From positions 124,001 to 188,000 of the forward strand of contig CANTVF010000002.1 of the NCBI GenBank assembly GCA_947852905.1: a stretch of 64,000 nt of DNA, given 5' to 3'. Positions 1 to 9,327 of the stretch are shown here, piece after piece. The number at the start of each line of letters is the position of its first letter. Positions within the stretch are counted from its first letter, which is position 1. The translations under genes were made by a program, and so were the position numbers. The notes beneath the pieces were generated by a model. That model did no database searches. It saw only the letters and a program-made list of their open reading frames with translations, and was not told where the DNA came from. The DNA comes from an uncultured Tidjanibacter sp. Lineage in GTDB: Bacteria; Bacteroidota; Bacteroidia; Bacteroidales; Rikenellaceae.

Positions 1-1
1 A

Positions 2-1003
2 CCGAAACAGTTCCTCGACATACTCGGTACGGGCAAAACGTTCCTCCGCAGCACCTATGAACGGTTTGCGGGAATGATTCCTCCGGAACATTTTCTCGTA
101 GTCACAAACACGGCTTACCGGGAAACCGTCCTGCAACAGTTGCCCGAACTCAACGCCAACCAAGTACTGTGCGAGCCTCTGGGACGGAATACGGCGCCGT
201 GCATCACTTATGCCGCATTCCGCCTGCGCGCCACGGATCCCGACGCGGTGATGATTGTCACCCCGTCCGACCATTTCATACAGAACGAAACGGTATTCTG
301 CGATACGGTACGCAAGGCCGCGGTTTTCGCAGCAGACTCCGATGCACTCGTGACGATAGGCGTAAAGCCCACCCGTCCGGCCACCGGATACGGATACATA
401 CAGGTCGAACAACCAATATTGCATGACGGCATCAACAAGGTGAAAACCTTCACCGAGAAACCGAACGAGGAACTCGCGACGGCATTTATCCGTTCGGGTG
501 ACTTCTTCTGGAATTCCGGCATTTTCATCTGGAAAGCCGAAACGATCCTGCGCAAGATCGAAGAGCTCCTGCCGGACACCTATCAAATGTTCTCGTCCAT
601 AGAGCGCTACTACGCCTCCGACGAGGAGCAGCGACATATAGATGCGCTCTATCCCGAATGCCGCTCCATATCCATAGACTACGGCGTCATGGAAAAGACG
701 GACAACGTCTATGTTCTTTGCGGCGACTTCGGCTGGAGCGACATAGGAACTTGGGGATCGCTCTACGACTTCGCCTCCAAAGACGACCGAGGCAACGCTT
801 CCGGAGATAACGCCATGCTGTTCGACACGTCGGGCTGTCTCGTACGCATACACGAAGGCAAACTGGCCGTAATAGACGGGTTGACGGATTTCATCGTCGT
901 CAACACGGACGACGTGCTTCTCGTCTGTCCCAAAAGCCACGAACAAAACATAAAGAAATTCATCGACGCGGTGAAATTCACCGACCGGGAACGTTTCATC
1001 TGA
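2..1003 (+). CDS. manC: Mannose-1-phosphate guanylyltransferase, 5' end outside the window
   Basis: Makes GDP-mannose from mannose-1-phosphate and GTP in the cytoplasm, feeding fucose/mannose glycan synthesis. The reading frame is open from base 2, so the gene begins upstream of the window; the first in-frame ATG at 74 is internal, because the residues before it (PKQFLDILGTGKTFLRSTYE) are the usual conserved segment following the nucleotide-binding loop. Visible family features are the LCEPLGRNTAP segment, the FTEKPN strand and the GDFGWSDIGTWGSLYDF signature near the C-terminus. It is the short form, ending without the isomerase domain found in bifunctional enzymes. murF follows after 25 bp on the same strand, so the two are probably cotranscribed. 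The nucleotidyltransferase family is certain; mannose specificity is inferred from the signature. Confidence 0.9.
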   Translation, partial: PKQFLDILGTGKTFLRSTYERFAGMIPPEHFLVVTNTAYRETVLQQLPELNANQVLCEPLGRNTAPCITYAAFRLRATDPDAVMIVTPSDHFIQNETVFCDTVRKAAVFAADSDALVTIGVKPTRPATGYGYIQVEQPILHDGINKVKTFTEKPNEELATAFIRSGDFFWNSGIFIWKAETILRKIEELLPDTYQMFSSIERYYASDEEQRHIDALYPECRSISIDYGVMEKTDNVYVLCGDFGWSDIGTWGSLYDFASKDDRGNASGDNAMLFDTSGCLVRIHEGKLAVIDGLTDFIVVNTDDVLLVCPKSHEQNIKKFIDAVKFTDRERFI

Positions 1004-1028
1004 CGCCGATACGACACAATAGCAAGCC

Positions 1029-2351
1029 ATGATACAGCAAGAATCGCTGAACGAACTGTACGACATATTCACCAAATGCCGCAACGTGGTGACAGACAGT
1101 CGGCAGGTAACCGAAGGGGCCATATTTTTCGCCCTCCGTGGCCCATCTTTCAACGGGAACGACTTCGCACGCGCCGCACTCGACAAGGGCGCCGCACTCG
1201 CCGTTATAGACGATCCGCACGCAATTCCCGGCAACGAAAATGGTATCATGCCCCGCGAAGACGCGCTCGCAGCGGGATATTTCCTAACCGACGACTCGCT
1301 CGCGACACTTCAGGCGCTCGCCCGGATGCATCGCACGATGCTCGGCATTCCGATCATAGCCATAACAGGGACCAACGGCAAGACCACAACCAAAGAATTG
1401 ACAGCCGCCGTGCTTTCGAGCCAGTATCGGGTACACGCCACACAGGGCAACCTGAACAATCACATAGGCGTTCCGCTGACGTTATTATCCATACCGGACG
1501 ACACCCAGATAGGTATCATCGAAATGGGAGCCAGCGCACCGGGCGAAATAGACGCCCTATGCCGCATAGCCCGCCCCAACTACGGTATAATCACCAACAT
1601 AGGCAAAGCGCATCTGGCAGGATTCGGCAGCGAAGAAGGGGTACGGAAAACCAAAGGTGAGCTTTACGACTACCTGACGGCTACGAACGGCCACGCGTTC
1701 GTCAGAAAGGACGATCCGACACTTGTCGCAATGGCGTCCGAGCGCAAGGGCATGCATATAATATGGTATGAAAGCTCTGCAGGTGAAGGATTCCGCAGCC
1801 AGCTCGTAGGAGATTACAACAGGATGAACATAGCCGCCGCAGCCGCGATAGGCACCTATTTCGGCATTCTTCCGGATCCTATCGCAACAGCTATCATGGA
1901 CTACGTGCCTACCATGAACCGCTCGCAAGTCATCGTCACAGAACGCAACACCGTGATAGCCGACTGCTACAACGCCAATCCGTCGAGCATGAGTGCCGCG
2001 ATAGAATGGTTCAGCAGACAAACTTCCGGCACGAGAGGACGCAACAACATACTGATTCTCGGAGACATGCTCGAACTGGGCGAATGGAGCGCCGAAGAAC
2101 ACAGGAAAATACTGTCGCTGGCTCTCTCCACCAGACCGCAACGTCTTGTCGTGGTGGGACACGAGTTCTGCAACGTCCTTGCATCGTATCCACCGGAAGC
2201 CATTCCAAACTGTACCACCATGCTCTCCTTTCCGGACATAGACTCAATCATGGCCTACCTGCGCAACCGCAGTGCGCTGATACATGGCAAAACCATTCTG
2301 CTGAAAGGCTCTAGACGGACATCCCTCGAAAAACTTCTTAAATTTTTCTGA
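1029..2351 (+). CDS. murF: UDP-N-acetylmuramoyl-tripeptide--D-alanyl-D-alanine ligase
   Basis: Adds D-Ala-D-Ala to the UDP-MurNAc tripeptide, the last cytoplasmic step of peptidoglycan precursor synthesis. The 440 aa protein has the Mur ligase order: an N-terminal UDP-substrate domain ([16 protein letters not shown], residues 21-36), a central ATPase with [10 protein letters not shown] at about 114-123 and [11 protein letters not shown], then the C-terminal domain containing the YNANPSSM and LGDMLELG motifs typical of MurF. Length is normal for the family. It follows the guanylyltransferase gene by 25 bp. A hairpin downstream at 2387-2415 probably ends the transcript. Unlike the usual division-cell-wall cluster, no other mur/fts gene is adjacent here. 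Confidence 0.95.
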   Translation: MIQQESLNELYDIFTKCRNVVTDSRQVTEGAIFFALRGPSFNGNDFARAALDKGAALAVIDDPHAIPGNENGIMPREDALAAGYFLTDDSLATLQALARMHRTMLGIPIIAITGTNGKTTTKELTAAVLSSQYRVHATQGNLNNHIGVPLTLLSIPDDTQIGIIEMGASAPGEIDALCRIARPNYGIITNIGKAHLAGFGSEEGVRKTKGELYDYLTATNGHAFVRKDDPTLVAMASERKGMHIIWYESSAGEGFRSQLVGDYNRMNIAAAAAIGTYFGILPDPIATAIMDYVPTMNRSQVIVTERNTVIADCYNANPSSMSAAIEWFSRQTSGTRGRNNILILGDMLELGEWSAEEHRKILSLALSTRPQRLVVVGHEFCNVLASYPPEAIPNCTTMLSFPDIDSIMAYLRNRSALIHGKTILLKGSRRTSLEKLLKFF

Positions 2352-2386
2352 CCAGCAAAACAGTCAGACTCGGCAAACCGTACAAC

Positions 2387-2415
2387 GTCCCGGATACCTC
2401 TGAAGTATTCGGGAC
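2387..2415 (+). terminator. Probable terminator after murF
   Basis: An 11-bp stem (GTCCCGGATAC with GTATTCGGGAC, one G-U pair) and a 7-nt loop lies 35 bp past the murF stop. The following run is only weakly T-rich (GATTCGTTTG), so efficiency is uncertain. Confidence 0.5.
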
Positions 2416-2754
2416 GATTCGTTTGTGTACGCGACATACACATAAACAACATCGGCCGCACGTAAAATAACATCCCATCCAAGGCCGAGTGTTTTCGCCA
2501 CCGTTTTTCCTACATATATGACAAACAGACCTGCATAACCGAAACTCTCTCGCCGACATGTGAATTTTAGAACATATCCAAGAATGCAAACACCAAATAA
2601 CAGCATTAAGTTGAAAATATATTTAAAAAGAATTATTAAAAATCCGAAACAACTTTACACGCACGCAATCACACAGTTGCATCTTCAACTAACGCTAAAA
2701 ACGTTTTCATACCCCCATAAACCCCGCTCCGGGAGCCCGTTTTTATCGGATAAT
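2416..2754. other. Gene-free stretch upstream of the SusC locus
   Basis: About 340 bp between the murF hairpin and the susC-type promoter. It becomes AT-rich after 2560. The short open frames in both directions have no recognisable domain, start context or codon bias, and I see no RNA gene. Confidence 0.5.
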
Positions 2755-2785
2755 TTTGTTCATTTACAAAATATGCGTATCTTCG
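2755..2785 (+). promoter_or_regulatory. Promoter for the SusC/SusD locus
   Basis: A -33 TTTG (2755-2758) is followed after 19 bp by TATCTTCG (2778-2785), one mismatch from the Bacteroidetes -7 consensus TAnnTTTG. Transcription would begin near 2791 and give a leader of about 300 nt before the SusC-type start codon. The leader contains a 37-codon open frame at 2813-2926 and no obvious rho-independent terminator. Confidence 0.6.
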
Positions 2786-3091
2786 TTCCGGATTGCGTAT
2801 GTATCCTAAAAAATGGGTACAACACCTTTGGAGCCTTGTTTCGCAGGTTCCGGGAACGCAGGGAATCAAAACCAGCTTACTTTCGAATTGTCCGACGGTC
2901 GATTCGAAGTATTTTGTGATATATGACGTTCTTCGGCATATCGCAACGTATGTTCACAATACCGGACGATTATTTTTTAATTAACAAAATGATATAATCA
3001 ATTTCAGGGAGAATAAAGACCAGAAGAAAACAAAAGACACGACAAACAAGAAATCTATCACATTTAACAACACAAACTAAAATTAATTCGT

Positions 3092-6034
3092 ATGAGAAAA
3101 ATCGTACTATCAGTTTTTACTACGTTGTTACTGTGCTTCCAGCTGGCAGCCCAGACTCAACGAGTAACTGGTACTGTAACCGATGCAACGACAGGTGAAA
3201 CCCTCATGGGAGCTACTGTCTTCGTTACAGGTACAAACAACGCTACCATCACAGGCGCGAACGGAGATTACACAATCGATGTACCGGCCAATGCTACTCT
3301 GACTATCGAATACCTCGGTTATGCTTCGCAGGTTGTATCCGTCGCTCCCGGTCAGACCGTGATAGACGTGCAACTCGCGGAAGACAATGAAGAGATCGAG
3401 CAGATCGTCGTTATCGGTTACGGTACGGGTCGTGAAGTTGGTACGATTACCGGTTCCGTTTCGGTAGTAGACGCACAGATCATCAACGAACAGAGCGTTA
3501 TGAACGTAACCGACGCACTTGCAGGTCAGATCCCCGGCGCGTCTATCATGACCTCTTCGGGTGAGCCTTCCGCATCGTCTTCTATCCGTATCCACGGTTA
3601 CGGTTCGCTCAGCGCAGGTACCGAGCCTCTCTACGTGATCGACGGTATTCCCTCCTCGGGCAACCAGTTCCTCGCAATCAACTCGAACGATATCGAGAGC
3701 ATCGTTACACTGAAAGACGCATCGGCGACTTCTATCTACGGTTCGCGTGCAGCTAACGGCGTTATCTACGTGACAACCAAGAAAGGTCGCAAAAACCAGA
3801 ACGCATCGTTCTCGTTCAGAGGTTCGTACGGTCTTTCCGAGCCGGTGAACAACTATATGAGCAACATGAGCGCCAACGACCTTCTGTTGTGGGAAAGGTA
3901 TTTCGGCGAAATTTCCGCAGCCGACCTCGCCAACTATCAGGCTCTGTTGGAAGCATACGGTCCGACCGACTGGTTCCGCTACATCTACCAGACAGCTCCC
4001 GCATACAGCGGCGAATTCTCGGTAAGCGGCGGTAGCGAAAATATCAGCTATTACGTTTCCGGTAGCTACAACAATCAGGACGGTATGGCTCCCGGTTCGA
4101 GCATGGAACGTTACACCATGCGTACCAACCTCTCCGCCCAGGCTACTTCGTGGCTCCGTCTCGACCTCAGCCTCGCAGGCTCGGCCGACAAACGCGAAAC
4201 CACCCAGACAGCACAGACAAGTCAGGGTATCAACATCACGTCAGTAACCAACTTCCCGATATACATGCCGTCGTATATGACGAAATACGATGCGGACGGT
4301 AATAAATATATCGAATTCCCGAACCGTTTCTACGATCCTTACTACGTAATGTCGAAAGCTCCCGGTTACGGTCGCAATCACCTTCTCAACGGTAACGTCG
4401 CACTTACGATCACTCCCGTGAAAGGTCTGACCATCACCAGCCGCAACGGTCTCGACGGAGCATACTCGACAACCACGTTCAGCAACCTTCCGAGCCACTT
4501 CGCATACAAAGACGCAGGTAATCGCGTGCGCGCTTTCTCGCAGTACTATACGCTCACCACAAGTAACACGGCCGAATACAAATTCTCGCTTCCGAACCGC
4601 GATCACGATCTTTCGGTACTCGTAGGTCAGGAAGGTATCGATTACTACTCGGACGCATTCCAGGTTTCCACACAGAACCAGGTGGACGACCGTCTGATGT
4701 TGCTGAGCAACGGTACTACGGTACTTATCAACAACGTTGCGGAAAGTAATACAAGCTACAACATGCTTTCGTTCTTCGGACGTGTCAACTACGGCTACAA
4801 GAACAAATACGTATTCGACGTTACGTTGCGTAACGACGCATCGTCGAAATTCGGTCCCGACAACCGTAACGCCCTCTTCTATGCTATCGGCGGTATGTGG
4901 AATGCCAAGGAAGAGAAATTCCTTTACAACAGCAAGGTAGTTTCCGACTTGAAGGTTCGTTTGACTTACGGTACGCAGGGTAACTCCGATATCGGTCTGT
5001 ACGACCACCTCGCATTGGTAGGTGCCGACCTTAAATATGCTAACGGCATAGGTAAATATCTCGGATCCGTCGGCAACAACATGCTCGGCTGGGAGACTCA
5101 GGCTCTTTTGAACGCCAGCGTGGAAATCGGCTTCTGGAACTGGTTGGCAATATCGGCAGGTTATTACCACCGTGCAACCTCGAACATGTTGTTCAGCGTG
5201 CCTTACGCACCTTCGACCGGTATAACCGCCCGAATGGAAAACGTACTCAAAATGGTCAACCAGGGTGTAGACCTCGACATCAGTGCGACATTCTTCCATA
5301 ACAAAGATTGGAACGTAGGTGCCAGCTTGACTTTCAGCTACAACGACAATAAGATCACGAAGCTCTACGGTGAAACCACCGAAATTCCGTTGCCCGATTA
5401 CATGAAGATCTACAAAGAAGGTCATTCGGCCAACAACTATTACATGCCTATATTCATGGGTGTAGACCCGCTCGACGGACGTCCCATGTACGACGACGGT
5501 AACGGTAACCCCGTTAAGGATACCAACCTCGCAGCCAACATAATGCTCGACAAAGAGATATATGCTCCGATGTACGGTGGTTTCAATCTGTTCGCAAGTT
5601 GGAAAGGTCTCAGCCTTCAGGCTAACTTCACCTACCAGATCAATAAATGGTTGCTCAACGGTGACCGTTTCTTCAGGGAACACACCATCATGTCGTCGCA
5701 GATACAGCGTCCGGAATACATGAAGAACATCTGGCGTGAACCCGGTCAGATCACCGATATACCCCGCTACGGAGAAAATACCATCTACAGTACCCAGTAC
5801 CTCGAAGATGCATCGTACCTCCGTCTGAAAAACCTCACCATAGCTTACCAGCTGCCGGACAATCTTATGAAGAAGACCGGTTTCATAAAGGGCATCAAGG
5901 TATCGGCACAGTTCCGTAACCTCTGGACTCTCACCAAGTTCACCGGTACCGACCCGGAATACGACAGTAACATAGTTTACGGTATGTACCCGAATGCCCG
6001 TATGTATACTTTCGGTCTCGAAATAACATTCTAA
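3092..6034 (+). CDS. SusC/RagA-family TonB-dependent outer-membrane receptor
   Basis: Outer-membrane active transporter that works with the adjacent SusD-like lipoprotein to import a glycan or peptide, energised by TonB. The 980 aa protein has a signal peptide (MRKIVLSVFTTLLLCFQLAAQ), a carboxypeptidase-regulatory-like beta sandwich (about 24-100, VTGTVTDATTGETLMGATV), a plug domain from about residue 105 with the SusC-class hallmark LKDASATSIYGSRAANGVIY (about 210-230), and a long beta-barrel ending in an aromatic residue (TFGLEITF), as outer-membrane proteins do. The SusD partner begins 25 bp later. No glycoside hydrolase, sulfatase, sigma/anti-sigma pair or hybrid two-component regulator is nearby, so the substrate cannot be inferred. 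Confidence 0.95.
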   Translation: MRKIVLSVFTTLLLCFQLAAQTQRVTGTVTDATTGETLMGATVFVTGTNNATITGANGDYTIDVPANATLTIEYLGYASQVVSVAPGQTVIDVQLAEDNEEIEQIVVIGYGTGREVGTITGSVSVVDAQIINEQSVMNVTDALAGQIPGASIMTSSGEPSASSSIRIHGYGSLSAGTEPLYVIDGIPSSGNQFLAINSNDIESIVTLKDASATSIYGSRAANGVIYVTTKKGRKNQNASFSFRGSYGLSEPVNNYMSNMSANDLLLWERYFGEISAADLANYQALLEAYGPTDWFRYIYQTAPAYSGEFSVSGGSENISYYVSGSYNNQDGMAPGSSMERYTMRTNLSAQATSWLRLDLSLAGSADKRETTQTAQTSQGINITSVTNFPIYMPSYMTKYDADGNKYIEFPNRFYDPYYVMSKAPGYGRNHLLNGNVALTITPVKGLTITSRNGLDGAYSTTTFSNLPSHFAYKDAGNRVRAFSQYYTLTTSNTAEYKFSLPNRDHDLSVLVGQEGIDYYSDAFQVSTQNQVDDRLMLLSNGTTVLINNVAESNTSYNMLSFFGRVNYGYKNKYVFDVTLRNDASSKFGPDNRNALFYAIGGMWNAKEEKFLYNSKVVSDLKVRLTYGTQGNSDIGLYDHLALVGADLKYANGIGKYLGSVGNNMLGWETQALLNASVEIGFWNWLAISAGYYHRATSNMLFSVPYAPSTGITARMENVLKMVNQGVDLDISATFFHNKDWNVGASLTFSYNDNKITKLYGETTEIPLPDYMKIYKEGHSANNYYMPIFMGVDPLDGRPMYDDGNGNPVKDTNLAANIMLDKEIYAPMYGGFNLFASWKGLSLQANFTYQINKWLLNGDRFFREHTIMSSQIQRPEYMKNIWREPGQITDIPRYGENTIYSTQYLEDASYLRLKNLTIAYQLPDNLMKKTGFIKGIKVSAQFRNLWTLTKFTGTDPEYDSNIVYGMYPNARMYTFGLEITF

Positions 6035-6059
6035 TTCACATACATAACTTAGACAGTAT

Positions 6060-7583
6060 ATGAAAAACATAATAAAAGTTGCACTACTGCTGCTCATGGC
6101 CGTAGGAGCTGTGAGTTGCAACCTCAACAAATATCCGTCCTACGCAGTCTTAGCGGACGAGGGGTTCCTTACATATGACGATGCAACCAAATTCCGTAAC
6201 GGCATGTACTATTATGCACGCCAGTGTTTCTCCGGATACTCCATACTGCCGATAAACTTGCAGGCTGAGGGAGTCAACCCGACGCTGGATTACGGTAACA
6301 TGTACGGCTACTATTATTCATGGAATTTCCGCGACAGCGAAGGTGAAGTTGCCCAGTTGTGGACATACTGCTATGGAGCTATCGGACAGATCAACTACTT
6401 CATCGAGAACGCCACCAGAATTCTCGCGGAAAACGACGAGATTGTCGCTGCAGGCGAAACGGGCTTGACTGAAACCGAAATAGCCGATCTCAATCTCTTC
6501 ATAGGCGAAGCATATTGCCTGAGAGCCATGATCAACCACCAGCTTGCAATCAACTACTGCAAAGACTATGATCCTGCAACCGCTTCACAGGACTGGGGTA
6601 TAATCATCACCGAGAAGTTTGACTTCGAGAAAACGCTCGGCCGTGAGAAAATGGACAAAACCTATGAAAAGATCATGGAAGACATAGGTAATGCAGAAAC
6701 TGCCATCCAGACAGCTCTCGGAGAAACTCACAGGGAAAACTACGTCGATATCTGGACCGTAAGAGCGCTCAAAGCAAAAGTATTGCTCGAAATGCACGAG
6801 TATACCGATGCTGCAAATCTTGCCGTAACGCTGGTCAACAAATTCCCGCTTATCAGCGATCAGTCTTCGTTCAAAACCCTGTGGCAGAACGACCAGGGAA
6901 GTGAAGTCATCTTCCAGTTCTACGCAAGCAATCAGGAAGGACGTACCCAGATGGGTGAAATCTTCCTCCATGACCCGAACAACAACGGTGCAGTACTCAA
7001 TCCCTACTATCTGCCCACTCAGTGGATACTCGACCAGTATGTAAATACCGATATACGTTTCAAGACTTATTTCGAAAGAAGGAACATCCGTATCGGTAGC
7101 ACAGCTTACAACCTCTATGTCGTTTCCAAATATCCGGGTAATCCCGCATATAACACACAGACGGGTATCAACGAGCATTATCAGAGCGTAAGGCCGTTCC
7201 GTTCGGGAGATTTCGCTCTTATCGCTGCAGAAGGTTTCGCTATGGGCGGTGACGAAGGTCAGGCCAACACATGGCTCAAGAATCTCCGTACCGCACGTAT
7301 TCCGGATTATACGCATACCGACCTTTCCGGTGAGGAGCTTATGGATGCTATCAAAATGGAACGTCTGAAAGAACTCTACATGGAAGGCAACCGTATAGCT
7401 GACCTTAAGAGGTGGGGCGAACCGATGAGCCGTCTCGGTCACACTCCGCAGGATCCGGAAGCAGTAATCTCTGAAAGTGTCGACCTCGTAATCGAGCCTA
7501 CAGATTACCGTTTCGTATGGCCTATTCCGCAGTCGGAATACATGCAGAACCACAATCTCGACGGTCAGCTCAACTGGAAATAA
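6060..7583 (+). CDS. SusD/RagB-family nutrient-binding outer-membrane lipoprotein
   Basis: Surface lipoprotein that caps the SusC-type barrel and captures ligand. The 507 aa protein starts with a lipoprotein signal (LLLMAVGAVSC, lipidated Cys at residue 20). It keeps the helical TPR-like core, including LFIGEAYCLRAM and the family signature KMERLKELYMEGNRIADLKR (about 435-455), and ends with the common C-terminal pattern of an FVWPIPQSE segment followed by a short tail. It begins 25 bp after the SusC gene and is followed after 38 bp by a third lipoprotein gene, giving a three-gene operon. Confidence 0.95.
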   Translation: MKNIIKVALLLLMAVGAVSCNLNKYPSYAVLADEGFLTYDDATKFRNGMYYYARQCFSGYSILPINLQAEGVNPTLDYGNMYGYYYSWNFRDSEGEVAQLWTYCYGAIGQINYFIENATRILAENDEIVAAGETGLTETEIADLNLFIGEAYCLRAMINHQLAINYCKDYDPATASQDWGIIITEKFDFEKTLGREKMDKTYEKIMEDIGNAETAIQTALGETHRENYVDIWTVRALKAKVLLEMHEYTDAANLAVTLVNKFPLISDQSSFKTLWQNDQGSEVIFQFYASNQEGRTQMGEIFLHDPNNNGAVLNPYYLPTQWILDQYVNTDIRFKTYFERRNIRIGSTAYNLYVVSKYPGNPAYNTQTGINEHYQSVRPFRSGDFALIAAEGFAMGGDEGQANTWLKNLRTARIPDYTHTDLSGEELMDAIKMERLKELYMEGNRIADLKRWGEPMSRLGHTPQDPEAVISESVDLVIEPTDYRFVWPIPQSEYMQNHNLDGQLNWK

Positions 7584-7621
7584 GAGATTATTTTTGAACC
7601 GATAAGCTAATAGTTTAAATT

Positions 7622-8524
7622 ATGAAATATATTAAAATAGCGATTGCAAGCCTCTTGGGACTCGGTTTCCTGTATTCCTGCGAAACCAAGGAACCCCAGT
7701 TCGGTCCGGGTACGGGAGAAGTTGAGTTCCGCACTAACGCCATCACCGTTCTCGAAAACTCCGGATTGTTCACAATTCCGCTCGATCTCACGGGAGCACC
7801 CGGCGGTTATCCCGTAACGGTCAACATCAAAGCCGAAGGCATAGATGTTGACAATGTAGACGACTACCTGATAATCTCTTCGAGGACTATCAAAATAACC
7901 AGAGCAAACAATTCTTACGTCCAACTCATTCCGAGGTTCCAAGCTACTGACGACAGCGATCACCAGATCAAACTCACTATCGAAAGCATCAACGGCGCTT
8001 CCATAGGAGCCAAGAAAGAGTGTATCGTTACAATCACAAACGTAAATGCGATACAGTACGGCCAGTATGAATTTGCATCCACAACCAGCAATCCCGCCAC
8101 ATGGACGCTTATCCTCAGCGAAGGCCCGGAGAATACTTACATCGTAAGCAATATCTGCGATTCGGAGTATACTCCTGCCCTCATAGGTGAATTCGATCCT
8201 GAAACAAAGCAACTCGTATGCGACGGGCGTGTAAACGGCAAGACTATCTACGGCTCGTTGTTCAACAACCTCAACTACGGTGTCTATAACGGTAAAAATC
8301 CGTTGGCATTCCTCGGCGGCGGTAACGACGGTAAAGAACCCATCGTTTTCAATGTAAACGAAAACTGGGAACTTTCGGCTACCACATCGACATTCATAAT
8401 GCTCGAACTCGTATTGAACGAGGCAGGTACCGCTATCGTTGACCAGATCGAACTCTGCTCGTTCTCAGGCAACGCTACCCTCACCTACCTCGGTGAAACC
8501 GGCGGCGAAGTTTGGCCGTTCTAA
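7622..8524 (+). CDS. SusCD-associated lipoprotein with Calx-beta-like N-terminal region
   Basis: Third gene of the SusCD operon. The 300 aa product has a lipoprotein signal (ASLLGLGFLYSC, Cys at about 20), then a beta-rich region (about 28-140) resembling Calx-beta-type domains: VEFRTNAITVLENSG, a central sandwich with TDDSDHQIKLTIESINGA, and CIVTITN at its end. The remaining C-terminal half is beta-rich and unassigned. It is probably a surface-exposed accessory binding protein for the same substrate, a role inferred from position. A strong terminator follows 20 bp after the stop. The domain assignment is by eye and could be another immunoglobulin-like fold. Confidence 0.75.
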   Translation: MKYIKIAIASLLGLGFLYSCETKEPQFGPGTGEVEFRTNAITVLENSGLFTIPLDLTGAPGGYPVTVNIKAEGIDVDNVDDYLIISSRTIKITRANNSYVQLIPRFQATDDSDHQIKLTIESINGASIGAKKECIVTITNVNAIQYGQYEFASTTSNPATWTLILSEGPENTYIVSNICDSEYTPALIGEFDPETKQLVCDGRVNGKTIYGSLFNNLNYGVYNGKNPLAFLGGGNDGKEPIVFNVNENWELSATTSTFIMLELVLNEAGTAIVDQIELCSFSGNATLTYLGETGGEVWPF

Positions 8525-8543
8525 TCAATAGAGCGATTTTCCA

Positions 8544-8582
8544 AAATAGCGGCAGGAGAAAACTCCTGCCGCTATTTATTTT
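8544..8582 (+). terminator. Rho-independent terminator of the SusCD operon
   Basis: A perfect 15-bp stem (8544-8558 with 8563-8577, core GCGGCAGGAG) and an AAAA loop, followed by ATTTTC. It lies just past the last gene of the operon. Confidence 0.9.
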
Positions 8583-8626
8583 CCCAGCCCCGATATTCCA
8601 ACAACATGCCGACACGGGTATGTAAA

Positions 8627-8653
8627 TATAATCCCGTAAATTACGGGATTATA
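8627..8653. repeat. Perfect 13-bp inverted repeat around a single base
   Basis: TATAATCCCGTAA at 8627-8639 is mirrored exactly by TTACGGGATTATA at 8641-8653, with A8640 between. It sits in a gene-free stretch 50 bp past the SusCD terminator and about 600 bp before the transketolase promoter. The near-zero spacer fits a dimeric regulator site better than a terminator. No binding factor can be named. Confidence 0.6.
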
Positions 8654-9235
8654 AGCCTTACATCATATTCGCAGCGATCCTACTCCAAATTCGGCATCGT
8701 CTTTTCTCATCTCAGAGGACACATACAGCATCGGCGCCAATGCGACACATCGACCAGCCTACAACAACCGCATCATGTGACAGACAAAAAAGATAATCCG
8801 CACCCTTGCCACAAACGAGACACTCGCAGCAAACTACGTTATTCCTCATTACCTTACGCTTTGCGAAATACCAACAAATATTCTCACCTATTATATAACC
8901 GACGACCTCAACGACTATAAACACCCACCCCGTACCCATTGAAAAATAATGGCTGCCAATAAATCTCCGACCATAACACAAACTTCGCCCAGAAATCCTA
9001 TCCTCAGCGAAAAAGTCCGCCTGTATTAAGTACCGCATCAGCGCATACAGCCGAATATCCGACACCGTAAAAATCGATGTCCGGTACCGGACTGAAACTA
9101 TGTCCCGGACTGAAATCTTCAATCTGCACCATGTTCGCACTACCGTCCCCCGGCATATATACAGCGCCTGCGCCACCGAAACCGCGACGACATAATTAAT
9201 TATGAAGAAAGTCTGGGTTTGCCGGGGAAAATACA
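8654..9235. other. Gene-free stretch upstream of transketolase
   Basis: About 580 bp with no convincing gene on either strand. The longest open frames (on the minus strand) run into the transketolase gene and have no family resemblance. No structured RNA recognised. Confidence 0.5.
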
Positions 9236-9243
9236 TAATTTTG
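9236..9243 (+). promoter_or_regulatory. -7 promoter element for transketolase
   Basis: TAATTTTG is a perfect match to the Bacteroidetes -7 consensus. The nearest TTTG upstream (9218-9221) is only 14 bp away, so the -33 element is not convincing. Transcription from here would begin near 9250, giving a leader of about 80 nt. This supports the ATG at 9328 and argues against a start at 9202, which lies upstream of the promoter. Confidence 0.6.
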
Positions 9244-9327
9244 CAGTACGAACGATTCGCCGGTACGCTGGTCACGGCCGCCGGCATAAAACAAAATCCT
9301 AGCAGGCTTAATTTTACTACTGACATC

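Noticed and set aside
4241-6130. Long antisense open frame of 629 aa under the SusC gene
   Set aside because: Shadow of the SusC coding frame caused by codon bias; the SusC sequence is clearly the real gene.
9202-9327. Upstream start for transketolase
   Set aside because: It lies upstream of the perfect -7 element, and the conserved protein starts at MDNKITNRAADN.
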